The position numbers were made by a program, and so were the translations under genes. This document shows, piece after piece, positions 1 to 5,376 of a stretch of 5,527 nt of DNA. Within the stretch, counting starts at the first letter, position 1. Each line of letters opens with the position of its first letter. Below the pieces are notes generated by a model. That model ran no database searches and was not told the DNA's origin. It saw only the letters and a program-made list of their open reading frames with translations. This DNA is from Candidatus Saccharimonadota bacterium (GTDB lineage Bacteria > Patescibacteriota > Saccharimonadia > Saccharimonadales > Saccharimonadaceae): the NCBI GenBank assembly GCA_016199685.1, contig JACQGD010000045.1, forward strand, positions 1 through 5,527, in the 5' to 3' direction.

Positions 1-600
1 GAACTCCTCGGACAAACGCAAGATGATGCCGTCGGTGAGGCATTCGATAAAGTCGCAAAAATCATCGGCCTCCCCTACCCTGGCGGGCCCTCAGTCGCAA
101 ACGCAGCTTTAAGTGGTGATCCATATAAATACAAACTACCCAAAGCCCGATTGGATAATCCGTACAATTTTAGCTTCTCAGGCCTCAAAACAGCCGTTCT
201 GCGCGCCGTACAGCGCGAAGTGGGCGTTGACATTACTTTTCCCTCCCGTGAGCTTGCAGGGCTTCTAAAAGACTCACAGCAAGTAGATTTTGCCGCAAGC
301 TTCCAACGCATTGCCATAGAAACGCTTGTCGACAAAGCAGAACGTGCCTATCGAGACTATTCACCAAAATCGATTGTTATTGCCGGTGGTGTCGCTGCAA
401 ATCAAGAATTGCGCCGTCAACTCTCTGAACGGCTTCCCCTCACAATTGAATACGCACCAATGCAGCTCTGCACTGATAACGCCGCGATGATCGGAACACT
501 CGCCTACTATGTTTCACAAAAAGTCACACCAACTAACCCCTTAGAACTCGAAGTCGTACCTAGTTTGTCGATGGCAAAAACGACATGGTCAGTCACCTAA
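1..600 (+). CDS. tsaD: tRNA N6-threonylcarbamoyladenosine transferase TsaD, C-terminal part (5' end outside window)
   Basis: The reading frame is open from base 1 and ends at TAA 598-600, giving the last 199 residues of a protein normally about 330-350 long. TsaD transfers the threonylcarbamoyl group to A37 of ANN-decoding tRNAs in the cytoplasm, working with TsaB and TsaE. Visible family signatures are DDAVGEAFDKVAK followed by GLPYPGG near the left edge, NFSFSGLKTAV (about residues 55-65 of the fragment), IAGGVAANQELRRQL, and CTDNAAMIGTLAYY, whose Asp (about residue 159 of the fragment) belongs to the conserved metal/nucleotide site. The N-terminal metal-binding histidine motif lies outside the window. 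A TTG at 151 is in frame but is not the start, because TsaD homology continues upstream of it. No hairpin terminator is seen after the stop, so some read-through toward valS is possible. Confidence 0.95.
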   Translation, partial: ELLGQTQDDAVGEAFDKVAKIIGLPYPGGPSVANAALSGDPYKYKLPKARLDNPYNFSFSGLKTAVLRAVQREVGVDITFPSRELAGLLKDSQQVDFAASFQRIAIETLVDKAERAYRDYSPKSIVIAGGVAANQELRRQLSERLPLTIEYAPMQLCTDNAAMIGTLAYYVSQKVTPTNPLELEVVPSLSMAKTTWSVT

Positions 601-626
601 CCTATATCTTTACCCTCCCTACCCTT

Positions 627-669
627 TTGACGTATTTCTTGTAGTGTACATCGTTATATATGGTATACT
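627..669 (+). promoter_or_regulatory. Promoter P1 upstream of valS (extended -10)
   Basis: TGGTATACT at 661-669 is a good extended -10 element (TGn plus TATACT at 664-669). The -35 is poor: the best correctly oriented candidate is TTGTAG at 639-644 with a 19-bp spacer. TTGACG at 627-632 resembles a -35 but is 31 bp away, too far for this -10. Transcription would begin near 676, giving valS a leader of about 118 bases. An imperfect inverted repeat, AGTGTAC (643-649) with GTATACT (663-669), overlaps the promoter and might be an operator. The call is inference from sequence only. Confidence 0.5.
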
Positions 670-685
670 AGAGACATAAACAAAC

Positions 686-730
686 ATGGGGAAAAACAAT
701 TGGGGACTAATTGTGCTACTTTTCGTTTGA
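686..730 (+). CDS. Possible 14-residue leader peptide before valS
   Basis: ATG at 686 opens a short frame ending with TGA at 728-730, encoding MGKNNWGLIVLLFV. Seven of its last seven residues are hydrophobic, and they include two valines (GTG, GTT), three leucines and one isoleucine, directly ahead of a valyl-tRNA synthetase gene. The ATG lies about 10 bases after the transcription start predicted from the P1 -10 box. There is no Shine-Dalgarno sequence, which is also true of most genes here. Leader peptides with runs of the relevant amino acid control branched-chain operons and pheST in enteric bacteria; a similar role here is inference. A frame this short can occur by chance. Confidence 0.3.
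   Translation: MGKNNWGLIVLLFV
696..714 (+). repeat. Inverted repeat in the valS leader (hairpin candidate)
   Basis: ACAATT (696-701) and AATTGT (709-714) are perfect reverse complements around a 7-base loop (GGGGACT). The stem lies inside the candidate leader peptide frame, so a translating ribosome would open it. It is AU-rich and weak on its own. Confidence 0.4.
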
Positions 731-746
731 AAGGCCTGTATCCTTT
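719..746 (+). promoter_or_regulatory. Two mutually exclusive hairpins around the leader-peptide stop (attenuator-like candidate)
   Basis: CTTTTC (719-724) can pair with GAAAGG (729-734) around a GTTT loop, with one U-G pair. The same AAAGG (730-734) can instead pair with CCTTT (742-746) around a 7-base loop. The first hairpin contains the last Val codon (725-727) and the TGA stop of the leader peptide, so a ribosome paused there would favour the second pairing. Both stems are short and no clean U-tract follows, so this is only suggestive. Confidence 0.25.
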
Positions 747-775
747 TGTCATTTTCACATGAAAATATTTATTCT
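746..775 (+). promoter_or_regulatory. Possible second valS promoter P2 with inverted repeat in its spacer
   Basis: TTGTCA (746-751) matches the -35 consensus at five of six positions. After 18 bp comes TATTCT (770-775), a four-of-six -10. Transcription would start near 782, about 12 bases before the valS ATG. A perfect inverted repeat, ATTTTCA (751-757) and TGAAAAT (760-766), sits in the spacer, where a regulator could bind. It is weaker than P1 and could be chance in AT-rich DNA. Confidence 0.3.
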
Positions 776-793
776 TTCTGAGAGCGAACTACT

Positions 794-2203
794 ATGAAAC
801 TTGCTAAAACATACAATCCATCTGAATACGAATCAACAATCTACCAGATGTGGGAGACTGCTGATGCGTTCGCGCCAACAGGAACCGGAGAACCCTACAG
901 TATTGTTATGCCACCGCCAAATGCGAATGGAAATCTGCATATCGGCCATGCACTCATGGCGAGTCTTGAAGATATACTCATCCGTTATTACCGCATGCAG
1001 GGGAGAGATACGATCTATATTCCAGGCGCCGACCATGCCGGATTTGAGACGTGGGTCGTTTACGAACGCGAATTAACAAAGCAAGGAAAGAGCCGCACTG
1101 ACTACAGCCGCACAGAACTGTATGCGCAAGTATGGGACTTCGTACACAAGCAACGTGACAATATGGAAATGCAACTTCGAGCACTCGGGACAAGCGCCAG
1201 CTGGAATGACAACGTCTTTACGCTCGATACGAAAGTCACCGAAACAGTCTATGGAACGTTTAAAAAACTTTGGGATGAAGGCCTCATTTACAGGGGTGAG
1301 CGGATTGTAAATTACAGTACAAAGTACCAAACAAGTTACGCCGATATTGAGGTTGATCACAAGATAGAGAAGGGGACGCTATGGAAAATTGCCTACCCAA
1401 GTATCGATAAGATCAAAGAAATTGTCGTTGCGACAACGCGTCCAGAAACGATGTTTGGTGATACGGCAATTGCGGTACATCCAGACGATGAGCGATACAA
1501 AGACCTTATTGGAACGAGCGTACTTGTCCCACTGACTGATCGTGAAATTCCGGTTATCGCAGACGAGTACGTCGACCCGGCATTCGGAACTGGCGCAGTC
1601 AAAATTACACCTGCTCATGATCCAAATGACTTTGAAGTAGGGAAGCGGCATGACTTAGAGCAGCTTCAAGTCATCGGCTACGACGGTAAGATGCAAAATG
1701 TTCCGCCGGAATTCATGAGACTTGAAGTCGATGAGGCACGCAAGAAAACCCTTGAAGCGCTCAAACGTGAGCAATTCCTTCGTGGTGAAGAAGAAATTGA
1801 ACATTCAGTCGGGTACGACTATAAAAGCGGACTCCCGATTCAGCCACTCGTCAAAGATCAGTGGTTTGTTAAAGTTGGTCCACTTGCAGAAAAAGCCAAA
1901 GCTGCGATCAACGATGGCGATATTACGTTTTTCCCAGCAACAAAGAAAAAAGCGATTATCCAGTATTATGACAACTTACGCGATTGGAACATTAGCCGGC
2001 AGATTCCTTGGGGGATTCCAATCCCGGCATTCCAAAACGTCAATGATCACACTGACTGGATCTTCGACACACGGGTTGATGAAGAGATAATCGTTGTAGA
2101 TGGTACAACATATAGGCGTGAAGAACATATAGGCGTGAAGAAGATACATTTGATACATGGTTTTCAAGCGGGCAGTGGCCTTTCATTACTACGGATTACT
2201 TAA
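794..2203 (+). CDS. valS: ValS N-terminal portion as it reads in the window (469 residues)
   Basis: This part carries the first half of the Rossmann catalytic core with PPPNANGNLHIGH (HIGH at residues 49-52) and PGADHAGFETW (about 77-87). The inserted CP1 editing domain follows, with TTRPETMFGDTAIAVHP (from residue 214) and DPAFGTGAVKITPAHDPND (261-279), the regions that line the threonyl-tRNA hydrolysis pocket. The core then resumes with DWNISRQIPWGIPIPAF. Residues up to about 444 are authentic ValS. The last 25, beginning HIGVKKIHL, are out-of-frame translation after the duplication and end at TAA 2201-2203. Alone it lacks KMSKS and the anticodon-binding domain, so it should not be able to aminoacylate tRNA. 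Confidence 0.9.
   Translation: MKLAKTYNPSEYESTIYQMWETADAFAPTGTGEPYSIVMPPPNANGNLHIGHALMASLEDILIRYYRMQGRDTIYIPGADHAGFETWVVYERELTKQGKSRTDYSRTELYAQVWDFVHKQRDNMEMQLRALGTSASWNDNVFTLDTKVTETVYGTFKKLWDEGLIYRGERIVNYSTKYQTSYADIEVDHKIEKGTLWKIAYPSIDKIKEIVVATTRPETMFGDTAIAVHPDDERYKDLIGTSVLVPLTDREIPVIADEYVDPAFGTGAVKITPAHDPNDFEVGKRHDLEQLQVIGYDGKMQNVPPEFMRLEVDEARKKTLEALKREQFLRGEEEIEHSVGYDYKSGLPIQPLVKDQWFVKVGPLAEKAKAAINDGDITFFPATKKKAIIQYYDNLRDWNISRQIPWGIPIPAFQNVNDHTDWIFDTRVDEEIIVVDGTTYRREEHIGVKKIHLIHGFQAGSGLSLLRIT
2109..2142 (+). repeat. Exact 17-bp tandem duplication inside valS
   Basis: The unit CATATAGGCGTGAAGAA occurs twice back to back (2109-2125 and 2126-2142). Two further matching bases precede each copy (AA at 2107-2108 and 2124-2125), so identity runs 19 bp at offset 17. 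Being 3n+2 long, it throws the frame off. With one copy the codons read Arg-Arg-Glu-Glu followed directly by DTFDTWFSS, the expected ValS sequence. This shows which state is ancestral. Confidence 0.97.
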
Positions 2204-2283
2204 GTGAGGGCAAATTAGCACCGTATTACCCTATAAGCGTACTCGAGACAGGTCACGACATCCTTTATCCATGGGTTGCGCGC

Positions 2284-3360
2284 ATGATTATGCTCGGCAT
2301 TTATGCAACAGGAACCGTACCATTCAAAGACGTTTATCTTCATGGTCTCGTCCTCGACGAAAAAGGCCAGAAGATGAGTAAATCAAAGGGCAATGTCATT
2401 AATCCTATTGAAGCAATCGGCGAATACGGTTCTGATGCGCTACGCCTTGGTATTGTCGCAGCGCGAAGCGCTGGTCAAAATCAGGCATTTAGCCTCAACA
2501 AGGTCGTTGCTGGGCGAAACTTCTGTAATAAACTATGGAACATTGCTCGATTTATCGAAGGGAAACTCCCTGAAGACTTCACTTTGCAGGAACCCCAAGC
2601 ACAGACGCTCGCCGACCATTGGATTGCACGACAGCTCGATAGTGCAGCAAAATCAATTGCCGAGCAGATAGAGAAGTACCGTTTCGCCGAAGCAAGCGAC
2701 GCAATGTACCACGCTATCTGGGATGATGTTGCCGATTGGTACATCGAGGCGAGTAAGAAGCAGGATAATCCTCAAATGCTTGCGTGGGTTCTTGACACTG
2801 CGCTGCGTATTGCTCATCCGTTCGCACCATTTGCAACGGAGACAATCTGGCAGACGCTCGGATGGCAAAAAGCGTTACTTATCTCGAGTCCATGGCCAAC
2901 ACCAATTGAGTACAACGACATTGCAGCAGCTGAATTTGAGCAGCTCCAAAAACTTGTTTCAGAGGCACGTTTTATGGTTTCTGAACTTCCTGGTAATGCG
3001 AAATATGAACTCCTTTACCAAGAAGATAGCCTTATCGCCGATAACGCAGAGCTTATTCGGCACCTTGCGAAGCTTAAGTCCGTCACTCAAGTCGATCAAG
3101 CTAAGGGTGTTCGGCTCGCGAGCTCCAACCGCGAAGCATGGCTCGCCGTCGATGAAGAAACTCTCTACGAACATCAGACAAACCAGGAAGTTCGCCTCGC
3201 AGAAGCGCATCAGCTCATCAAAAACCTTCAGGGTCGTCTCGGAAATGCAAATTATACCGACAAAGCACCAGCGCGACTTGTTGAAGAGACGAGACAACAG
3301 CTCGCGGCAACCCAAGAGCTCGCAGAGCGACTTGCTCGTGAACTCGATGTACTGAAGTAG
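2284..3360 (+). CDS. valS: ValS C-terminal portion in the shifted frame (358 residues from first ATG)
   Basis: ValS homology in this frame begins at 2143 (DTFDTWFSSGQWPF), but the first ATG is at 2284, within VARMIMLGIYATG. It contains GQKMSKSKGNVINP (KMSKS at corrected residues 521-525), which binds ATP during valine activation. The anticodon-binding helical domain follows, starting near GRNFCNKLWNIARF. Last comes the C-terminal coiled coil with EVRLAEAHQLIKNLQGRL, NANYTDKAPARLVEE and a Leu/Ala/Glu-rich tail, the arm that contacts tRNA-Val. A product started at 2284 would lack DTWFSS and part of the Rossmann fold, so a functional two-piece enzyme is unlikely. It has no Shine-Dalgarno sequence, which supports its being part of one broken gene. 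Confidence 0.9.
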   Translation: MIMLGIYATGTVPFKDVYLHGLVLDEKGQKMSKSKGNVINPIEAIGEYGSDALRLGIVAARSAGQNQAFSLNKVVAGRNFCNKLWNIARFIEGKLPEDFTLQEPQAQTLADHWIARQLDSAAKSIAEQIEKYRFAEASDAMYHAIWDDVADWYIEASKKQDNPQMLAWVLDTALRIAHPFAPFATETIWQTLGWQKALLISSPWPTPIEYNDIAAAEFEQLQKLVSEARFMVSELPGNAKYELLYQEDSLIADNAELIRHLAKLKSVTQVDQAKGVRLASSNREAWLAVDEETLYEHQTNQEVRLAEAHQLIKNLQGRLGNANYTDKAPARLVEETRQQLAATQELAERLARELDVLK

Positions 3361-3381
3361 GTCAACCACTTTTCAGTCCAA

Positions 3382-3406
3382 AAAGAGGACCGCTAAGGTC
3401 CTCTTT
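3382..3406. terminator. Bidirectional intrinsic terminator between valS and the minus-strand genes
   Basis: AAAGAGGACC (3382-3391) and GGTCCTCTTT (3397-3406) form a perfect 10-bp stem with a GCTAA loop, 21 bp after the valS stop and 27 bp past the stop of the converging gene. On the minus strand the stem ends in CTCTTTTTGG, a good U-tract. On the plus strand the stem itself supplies TTT, followed by GTTA, a shorter tract. Confidence 0.88.
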
Positions 3407-3433
3407 GTTACGCATTTGAGTACTCGTTACGAC

Positions 3434-3772
3434 CTAGAGTGTTCCAAGCGGTACATAGTAGCCGTCAAAGGCATGAACACCTTTGCTCACTTTTTGCTGG
3501 AGATGATATTTCTTGTGATCATCACGTGGTTGAATCCGCGGCGTGCCGTTATGAAGATCGCGCACCGCATTTGCAAGTGAGACACGTTCAACATGCGTGT
3601 GCCCCTCACTCGCAAGTTTTGGTATTGCGCCGCCAATGCTCGCAAGGGCAGCTGGTACCGCTATAAAGAGTGAGGCTACTTTATCAAATTTTGTATCATG
3701 CACCAATATTCCAAATGTCGTAAGGAGTGCAAGAGTAATGGCTGTTCGTTGTATAAATGGGCTAATTATCAT
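3434..3772 (-). CDS. Small membrane protein of unknown function (112 residues)
   Basis: I do not recognise this protein. Its N-terminus has two hydrophobic stretches, about residues 10-24 (TAITLALLTTFGILV) and 32-52 (VASLFIAVPAALASIGGAI), separated by a short charged segment HDTKFDK. They may form a membrane hairpin, or the first may be a signal anchor. Residues 55-112 are a polar tail rich in His, Lys, Arg and Asp (SEGHTHVERV, RDDHKKYHLQQK) ending in FDGYYVPLGTL. No cysteine is present. The start at 3772 fits a strong promoter just upstream, leaving a leader of about 22 bases without a Shine-Dalgarno sequence. It lies 58 bp downstream of rlmH on the same strand but appears to be transcribed on its own. 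The opposite strand also has open frames here (3439-3666, 3597-3794), but they show no family features. That this strand is real is inferred from promoter, start and terminator all agreeing. Confidence 0.7.
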   Translation of the reverse strand: MIISPFIQRTAITLALLTTFGILVHDTKFDKVASLFIAVPAALASIGGAIPKLASEGHTHVERVSLANAVRDLHNGTPRIQPRDDHKKYHLQQKVSKGVHAFDGYYVPLGTL

Positions 3773-3801
3773 GTTTGTTTTTTATTTAGGTTGACATGAC
3801 T

Positions 3802-3830
3802 ATATTAGCATAAGTGTGTTAAAAAGTCAA
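3802..3830 (-). promoter_or_regulatory. Promoter for the small membrane protein gene
   Basis: On the minus strand TTGACT (3830-3825) is followed after exactly 17 bp by TAATAT (3807-3802), preceded by TGC as an extended -10. The start of transcription would be near 3795. The -35 sits immediately after the rlmH stop codon. GTTGAC (3790-3795) and GTCAAC (3826-3831) form an inverted repeat bracketing the promoter. Confidence 0.65.
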
Positions 3831-4289
3831 CTAGCTGTGATGATACGGGTTACCTGCAGCGATCTCTTGGGCCCGGTATAGCTGTTCGGCAAGGATAAGA
3901 CGAACTAACTGATGAGGGAAGACGAGACGAGAAAGTGACCATACGAGGTCAACACTGGAGTGGACGGTTTGATCGACCCCGTAGGCACCACCAATAACGA
4001 TAACGATTGTCTGCGATGTCTCAAGCGGAGAGAGAAGCGCTTGAGATAGGGCAGGGGAGTCGAGTAGTTTGCCGCGCTCATCAAGTAAGACAACAAACTC
4101 TTCAGGCTTAATACGCGAAAGAATACGCTCAGACTCCTCTACGCGCGCCGCATGGCCTTCGCGAGCTGAATGAGGTAAAAGAACCCATTCGACAGTAAAT
4201 GGACGCTTTAGGCGCTTTTGATAGCGGTCAATCCCCTCGGCAACCCAAGATTCATGCTTCTTGCCAATAGCAATAATTCGAATAGCCAT
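3831..4289 (-). CDS. rlmH: 23S rRNA (pseudouridine1915-N3)-methyltransferase RlmH
   Basis: RlmH is a SPOUT-class enzyme that uses S-adenosylmethionine to methylate pseudouridine 1915 in helix 69 of 23S rRNA on assembled 70S ribosomes. The 152-residue length matches the family (about 155). Visible signatures are the start MAIRIIAIGKKHESWV, VVLLDERGKLLDS (residues 66-78), the glycine-rich loop IVIGGAYGVD (97-106) of the SAM-binding trefoil knot, WSLSRLVFPHQLVR (117-130), and LAEQLYRAQEIAAGNPYHH at the C-terminus, whose Tyr-His end is conserved. The enzyme normally works as a homodimer. Its ATG shares one base with the TAA of the upstream HIT gene (TAATG), and no Shine-Dalgarno sequence is visible. 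Expression probably depends on ribosomes finishing the HIT gene. The stop is TAG. Confidence 0.96.
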   Translation of the reverse strand: MAIRIIAIGKKHESWVAEGIDRYQKRLKRPFTVEWVLLPHSAREGHAARVEESERILSRIKPEEFVVLLDERGKLLDSPALSQALLSPLETSQTIVIVIGGAYGVDQTVHSSVDLVWSLSRLVFPHQLVRLILAEQLYRAQEIAAGNPYHHS

Positions 4290-4681
4290 TAAAACGCCAG
4301 TTTTTTAGCAATCTCTGCAAGTAATTCATGATCGGGATCGGAGGTCATGTCAGGGTGTTTACGATATTCACCAACTTCGGTAAATGGAACAAGATGGACA
4401 TGCGCATGAGGAACGTCAACGCCGATGACCTGCTCACCAACGTAGGGGACACCTAACGTCTCACGGAGGTGAAGCGCAATAAGCTTCACGGTCGTTTGTA
4501 ACGCCTGATACGTCTCGTCGTCGAGATCCCAAACAAACTCGACTTGCCGCTTCGGAACGACGAGTGTATGACCGGGTTGGATAGGATGAATATCTAAGAA
4601 GGCGATCGTATGTTCATCTTCATATATTTTATGAGATGGAATTTCGCCGTTGATAATTTTAGTAAAGATTGAATCTTGCAT
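4289..4681 (-). CDS. HIT (histidine triad) family nucleotide-binding protein
   Basis: HIT proteins are small cytoplasmic nucleotide hydrolases or transferases; the HinT-like branch cleaves AMP-amino acid and phosphoramidate bonds. The 130-residue length and start (IFTKIINGEIPSHKIYED) fit this branch. FLDIHPIQPGHTLVVPK (residues 28-44) forms the nucleotide-binding core. The catalytic triad is HAHVH at 92-96, with His94 or His96 as the likely nucleophile region. The N-terminal CxxC pair found in many HIT proteins is absent (SIFT instead of CIFC), so no zinc is expected there. ATG 4681 is the typical family start, and a TATAAT box ends only 6 bases before it. It overlaps rlmH by one base, forming a two-gene unit. 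The exact substrate cannot be read from sequence. Confidence 0.93.
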   Translation of the reverse strand: MQDSIFTKIINGEIPSHKIYEDEHTIAFLDIHPIQPGHTLVVPKRQVEFVWDLDDETYQALQTTVKLIALHLRETLGVPYVGEQVIGVDVPHAHVHLVPFTEVGEYRKHPDMTSDPDHELLAEIAKKLAF

Positions 4682-4687
4682 AGGTCT

Positions 4688-4693
4688 ATTATA
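4688..4693 (-). promoter_or_regulatory. -10 box directly before the HIT gene
   Basis: A perfect TATAAT on the minus strand (4693-4688) is followed by only six bases (AGACCT) before ATG 4681. Transcription from it would begin at or next to the A of the ATG, giving a leaderless HIT-rlmH mRNA. There is no convincing -35 at 16-18 bp (the hexamer at 17 bp is TAGCAG). Confidence 0.55.
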
Positions 4694-4729
4694 CAGAGAT
4701 ATGTGGCGTACTGCTACGTGGATGGAATT

Positions 4730-5263
4730 CTAGCCTCGGTGTTTATCTTTTACAAACAAGTTCATACTGCCTTCACCCATATGCATAGATTTGTATCCAA
4801 GCTTTCGAACAATGGCTTCCGAAGGCTCATTACCTATATCAATCTTTGCAAGCACCTCGTACTTTTGGGTTAAAATTTCAGTTACTTCGCTCACTCCAGC
4901 CGTGGCATATCCTTTGCCCCGCTCTTCGCCGTCGCTAAAGTAAGCAATCTCGACAGTTCCATAGTCCAAACCTTTTTTCGTCACGTAGACGGCTGCTACA
5001 AGTTTTCGAGCGGTCTCTTCAGATTCATTTGCGTATACTTTGTACGCCCAGCCTTCTGACGGTTTTAGTTTAGTGAGCATTTTTATATTAATTTCGCCTT
5101 GTGCGACTGCAAGCTTATTCTCGGCAGCAAGCGTCTTGAGCTCGGGGTCATTAACTGCACATTCTACGACATCAACAAGGCTTTGCTCGGTCTCAGGAGA
5201 AGCAATAGTTTCTATCGCTTCAGGTGACGGACTTGATGATGGAAAATGTTCAATCATTGACAT
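4730..5263 (-). CDS. GNAT-family N-acetyltransferase (177 residues)
   Basis: GNAT enzymes move an acetyl group from acetyl-CoA to an amine on a small molecule or protein. Motif A is visible as VEIAYFSDGEERGKGYATAGV, with the CoA-pyrophosphate loop R115-G-K-G118-Y-A120. The following helix is SEVTEIL and motif B is IDIGNEPSEAIVRKLGYK (141-158), where Asn145 and the LGY end are typical. The first 40 or so residues are Ser/Pro/Glu-rich and acidic and do not look like part of the fold. The start is set at ATG 5263: the frame continues upstream to an ATG at 5293, but that ATG lies inside the promoter spacer and could not be in the mRNA. ATG 5257 is an alternative two codons in. The acceptor cannot be named. 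The gene stops 48 bp before the HIT start, with no terminator between, so it may also feed transcription into HIT-rlmH. Confidence 0.82.
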   Translation of the reverse strand: MSMIEHFPSSSPSPEAIETIASPETEQSLVDVVECAVNDPELKTLAAENKLAVAQGEINIKMLTKLKPSEGWAYKVYANESEETARKLVAAVYVTKKGLDYGTVEIAYFSDGEERGKGYATAGVSEVTEILTQKYEVLAKIDIGNEPSEAIVRKLGYKSMHMGEGSMNLFVKDKHRG

Positions 5264-5272
5264 GATAAATTC

Positions 5273-5301
5273 ATTATAGCATAAACAGTACAATTTTACA
5301 A
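5273..5301 (-). promoter_or_regulatory. Promoter of the GNAT gene
   Basis: On the minus strand TTGTAA (5301-5296) is separated by exactly 17 bp from a perfect TATAAT (5278-5273), which is preceded by TGC (extended -10). The predicted transcription start near 5266 is two to three bases before ATG 5263, so the transcript is essentially leaderless. This placement also decides the start codon. Confidence 0.75.
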
Positions 5302-5310
5302 GCGCTATAC

Positions 5311-5326
5311 TATTTTTATAAAAATA
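5311..5326. repeat. Perfect 16-bp A/T palindrome between divergent genes
   Basis: TATTTTTATAAAAATA reads identically on both strands. It lies just upstream of the GNAT -35 and about 38 bp upstream of the -10 box of the plus-strand gene, a position suited to a shared operator or UP-like element. AT-rich palindromes also arise by chance. Confidence 0.5.
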
Positions 5327-5363
5327 TGCAACACTAGTAATTTTTTATTGAAGGATGTTCGTT

Positions 5364-5369
5364 TATACT
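5364..5369 (+). promoter_or_regulatory. -10 box directly before the right-edge membrane protein gene
   Basis: TATACT ends seven bases before ATG 5377, so transcription would begin at about the ATG. The -35 position at 17 bp is only T-rich (5341-5346). The box lies in the 10-bp palindrome ATACTAGTAT (5365-5374). It shares the 8-mer TATACTAG with valS P1 (664-671). Confidence 0.45.
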
Positions 5370-5376
5370 AGTATCT

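Larger units (their letters stand above)
794..3360 (+). pseudogene. valS: Valyl-tRNA synthetase gene, frameshifted by a 17-bp tandem duplication
   Basis: ValS charges tRNA-Val with valine in the cytoplasm and hydrolyses mischarged threonine. The gene reads as ValS along its whole length but changes frame inside an exact 17-bp direct duplication (2109-2142). Deleting one copy gives a continuous 849-residue protein, within the normal ValS range, and rebuilds the conserved EEDTFDTWFSS segment (corrected residues 443-453). Start ATG 794 is supported by the typical opening MKLAKTYNPSEYES and by an in-frame TGA at 779-781. GAGAG (780-784) is a weak ribosome site 9 bases upstream. The stop is TAG 3358-3360. 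All other landmarks are intact: HIGH, editing domain, KMSKS and C-terminal coiled coil. There is no second valS in the window. Since ValS is normally essential and single-copy, an assembly or sequencing error or a minority variant is as likely as a true pseudogene. Confidence 0.93.

Noticed and set aside
670..793. T-box riboswitch in the valS leader
   Set aside because: No T-box core (TGGnACCGCG-like) sequence, no stem I signature and no strong terminator hairpin are present.
2122..2203. Programmed -1 ribosomal frameshift that would rescue valS
   Set aside because: A -1 shift in this overlap would restore the frame with six extra residues, but there is no X-XXY-YYZ slippery heptamer in the zero frame and no evident downstream structure. 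The exact duplication explains the frame change more simply.
2723..3355. 210-residue plus-strand open frame inside valS
   Set aside because: It overlaps authentic ValS sequence in another frame, has a basic, low-quality composition and shows no family motif; it is a shadow.
2959..3369. 136-residue minus-strand open frame opposite the valS C-terminus
   Set aside because: It lies antisense to the conserved anticodon-binding and coiled-coil regions, with no promoter or recognisable motif.
3439..3794. Plus-strand open frames (75 and 65 residues) opposite the small membrane protein
   Set aside because: They lie just after the terminator, with no promoter and His/Cys/Arg-rich shadow-like composition; the minus-strand gene has a promoter, a sensible start and hydrophobic segments.
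3791..3796. Consensus -35 TTGACA on the plus strand
   Set aside because: No -10 hexamer lies 16-18 bp downstream, and the next gene on that strand is far away.
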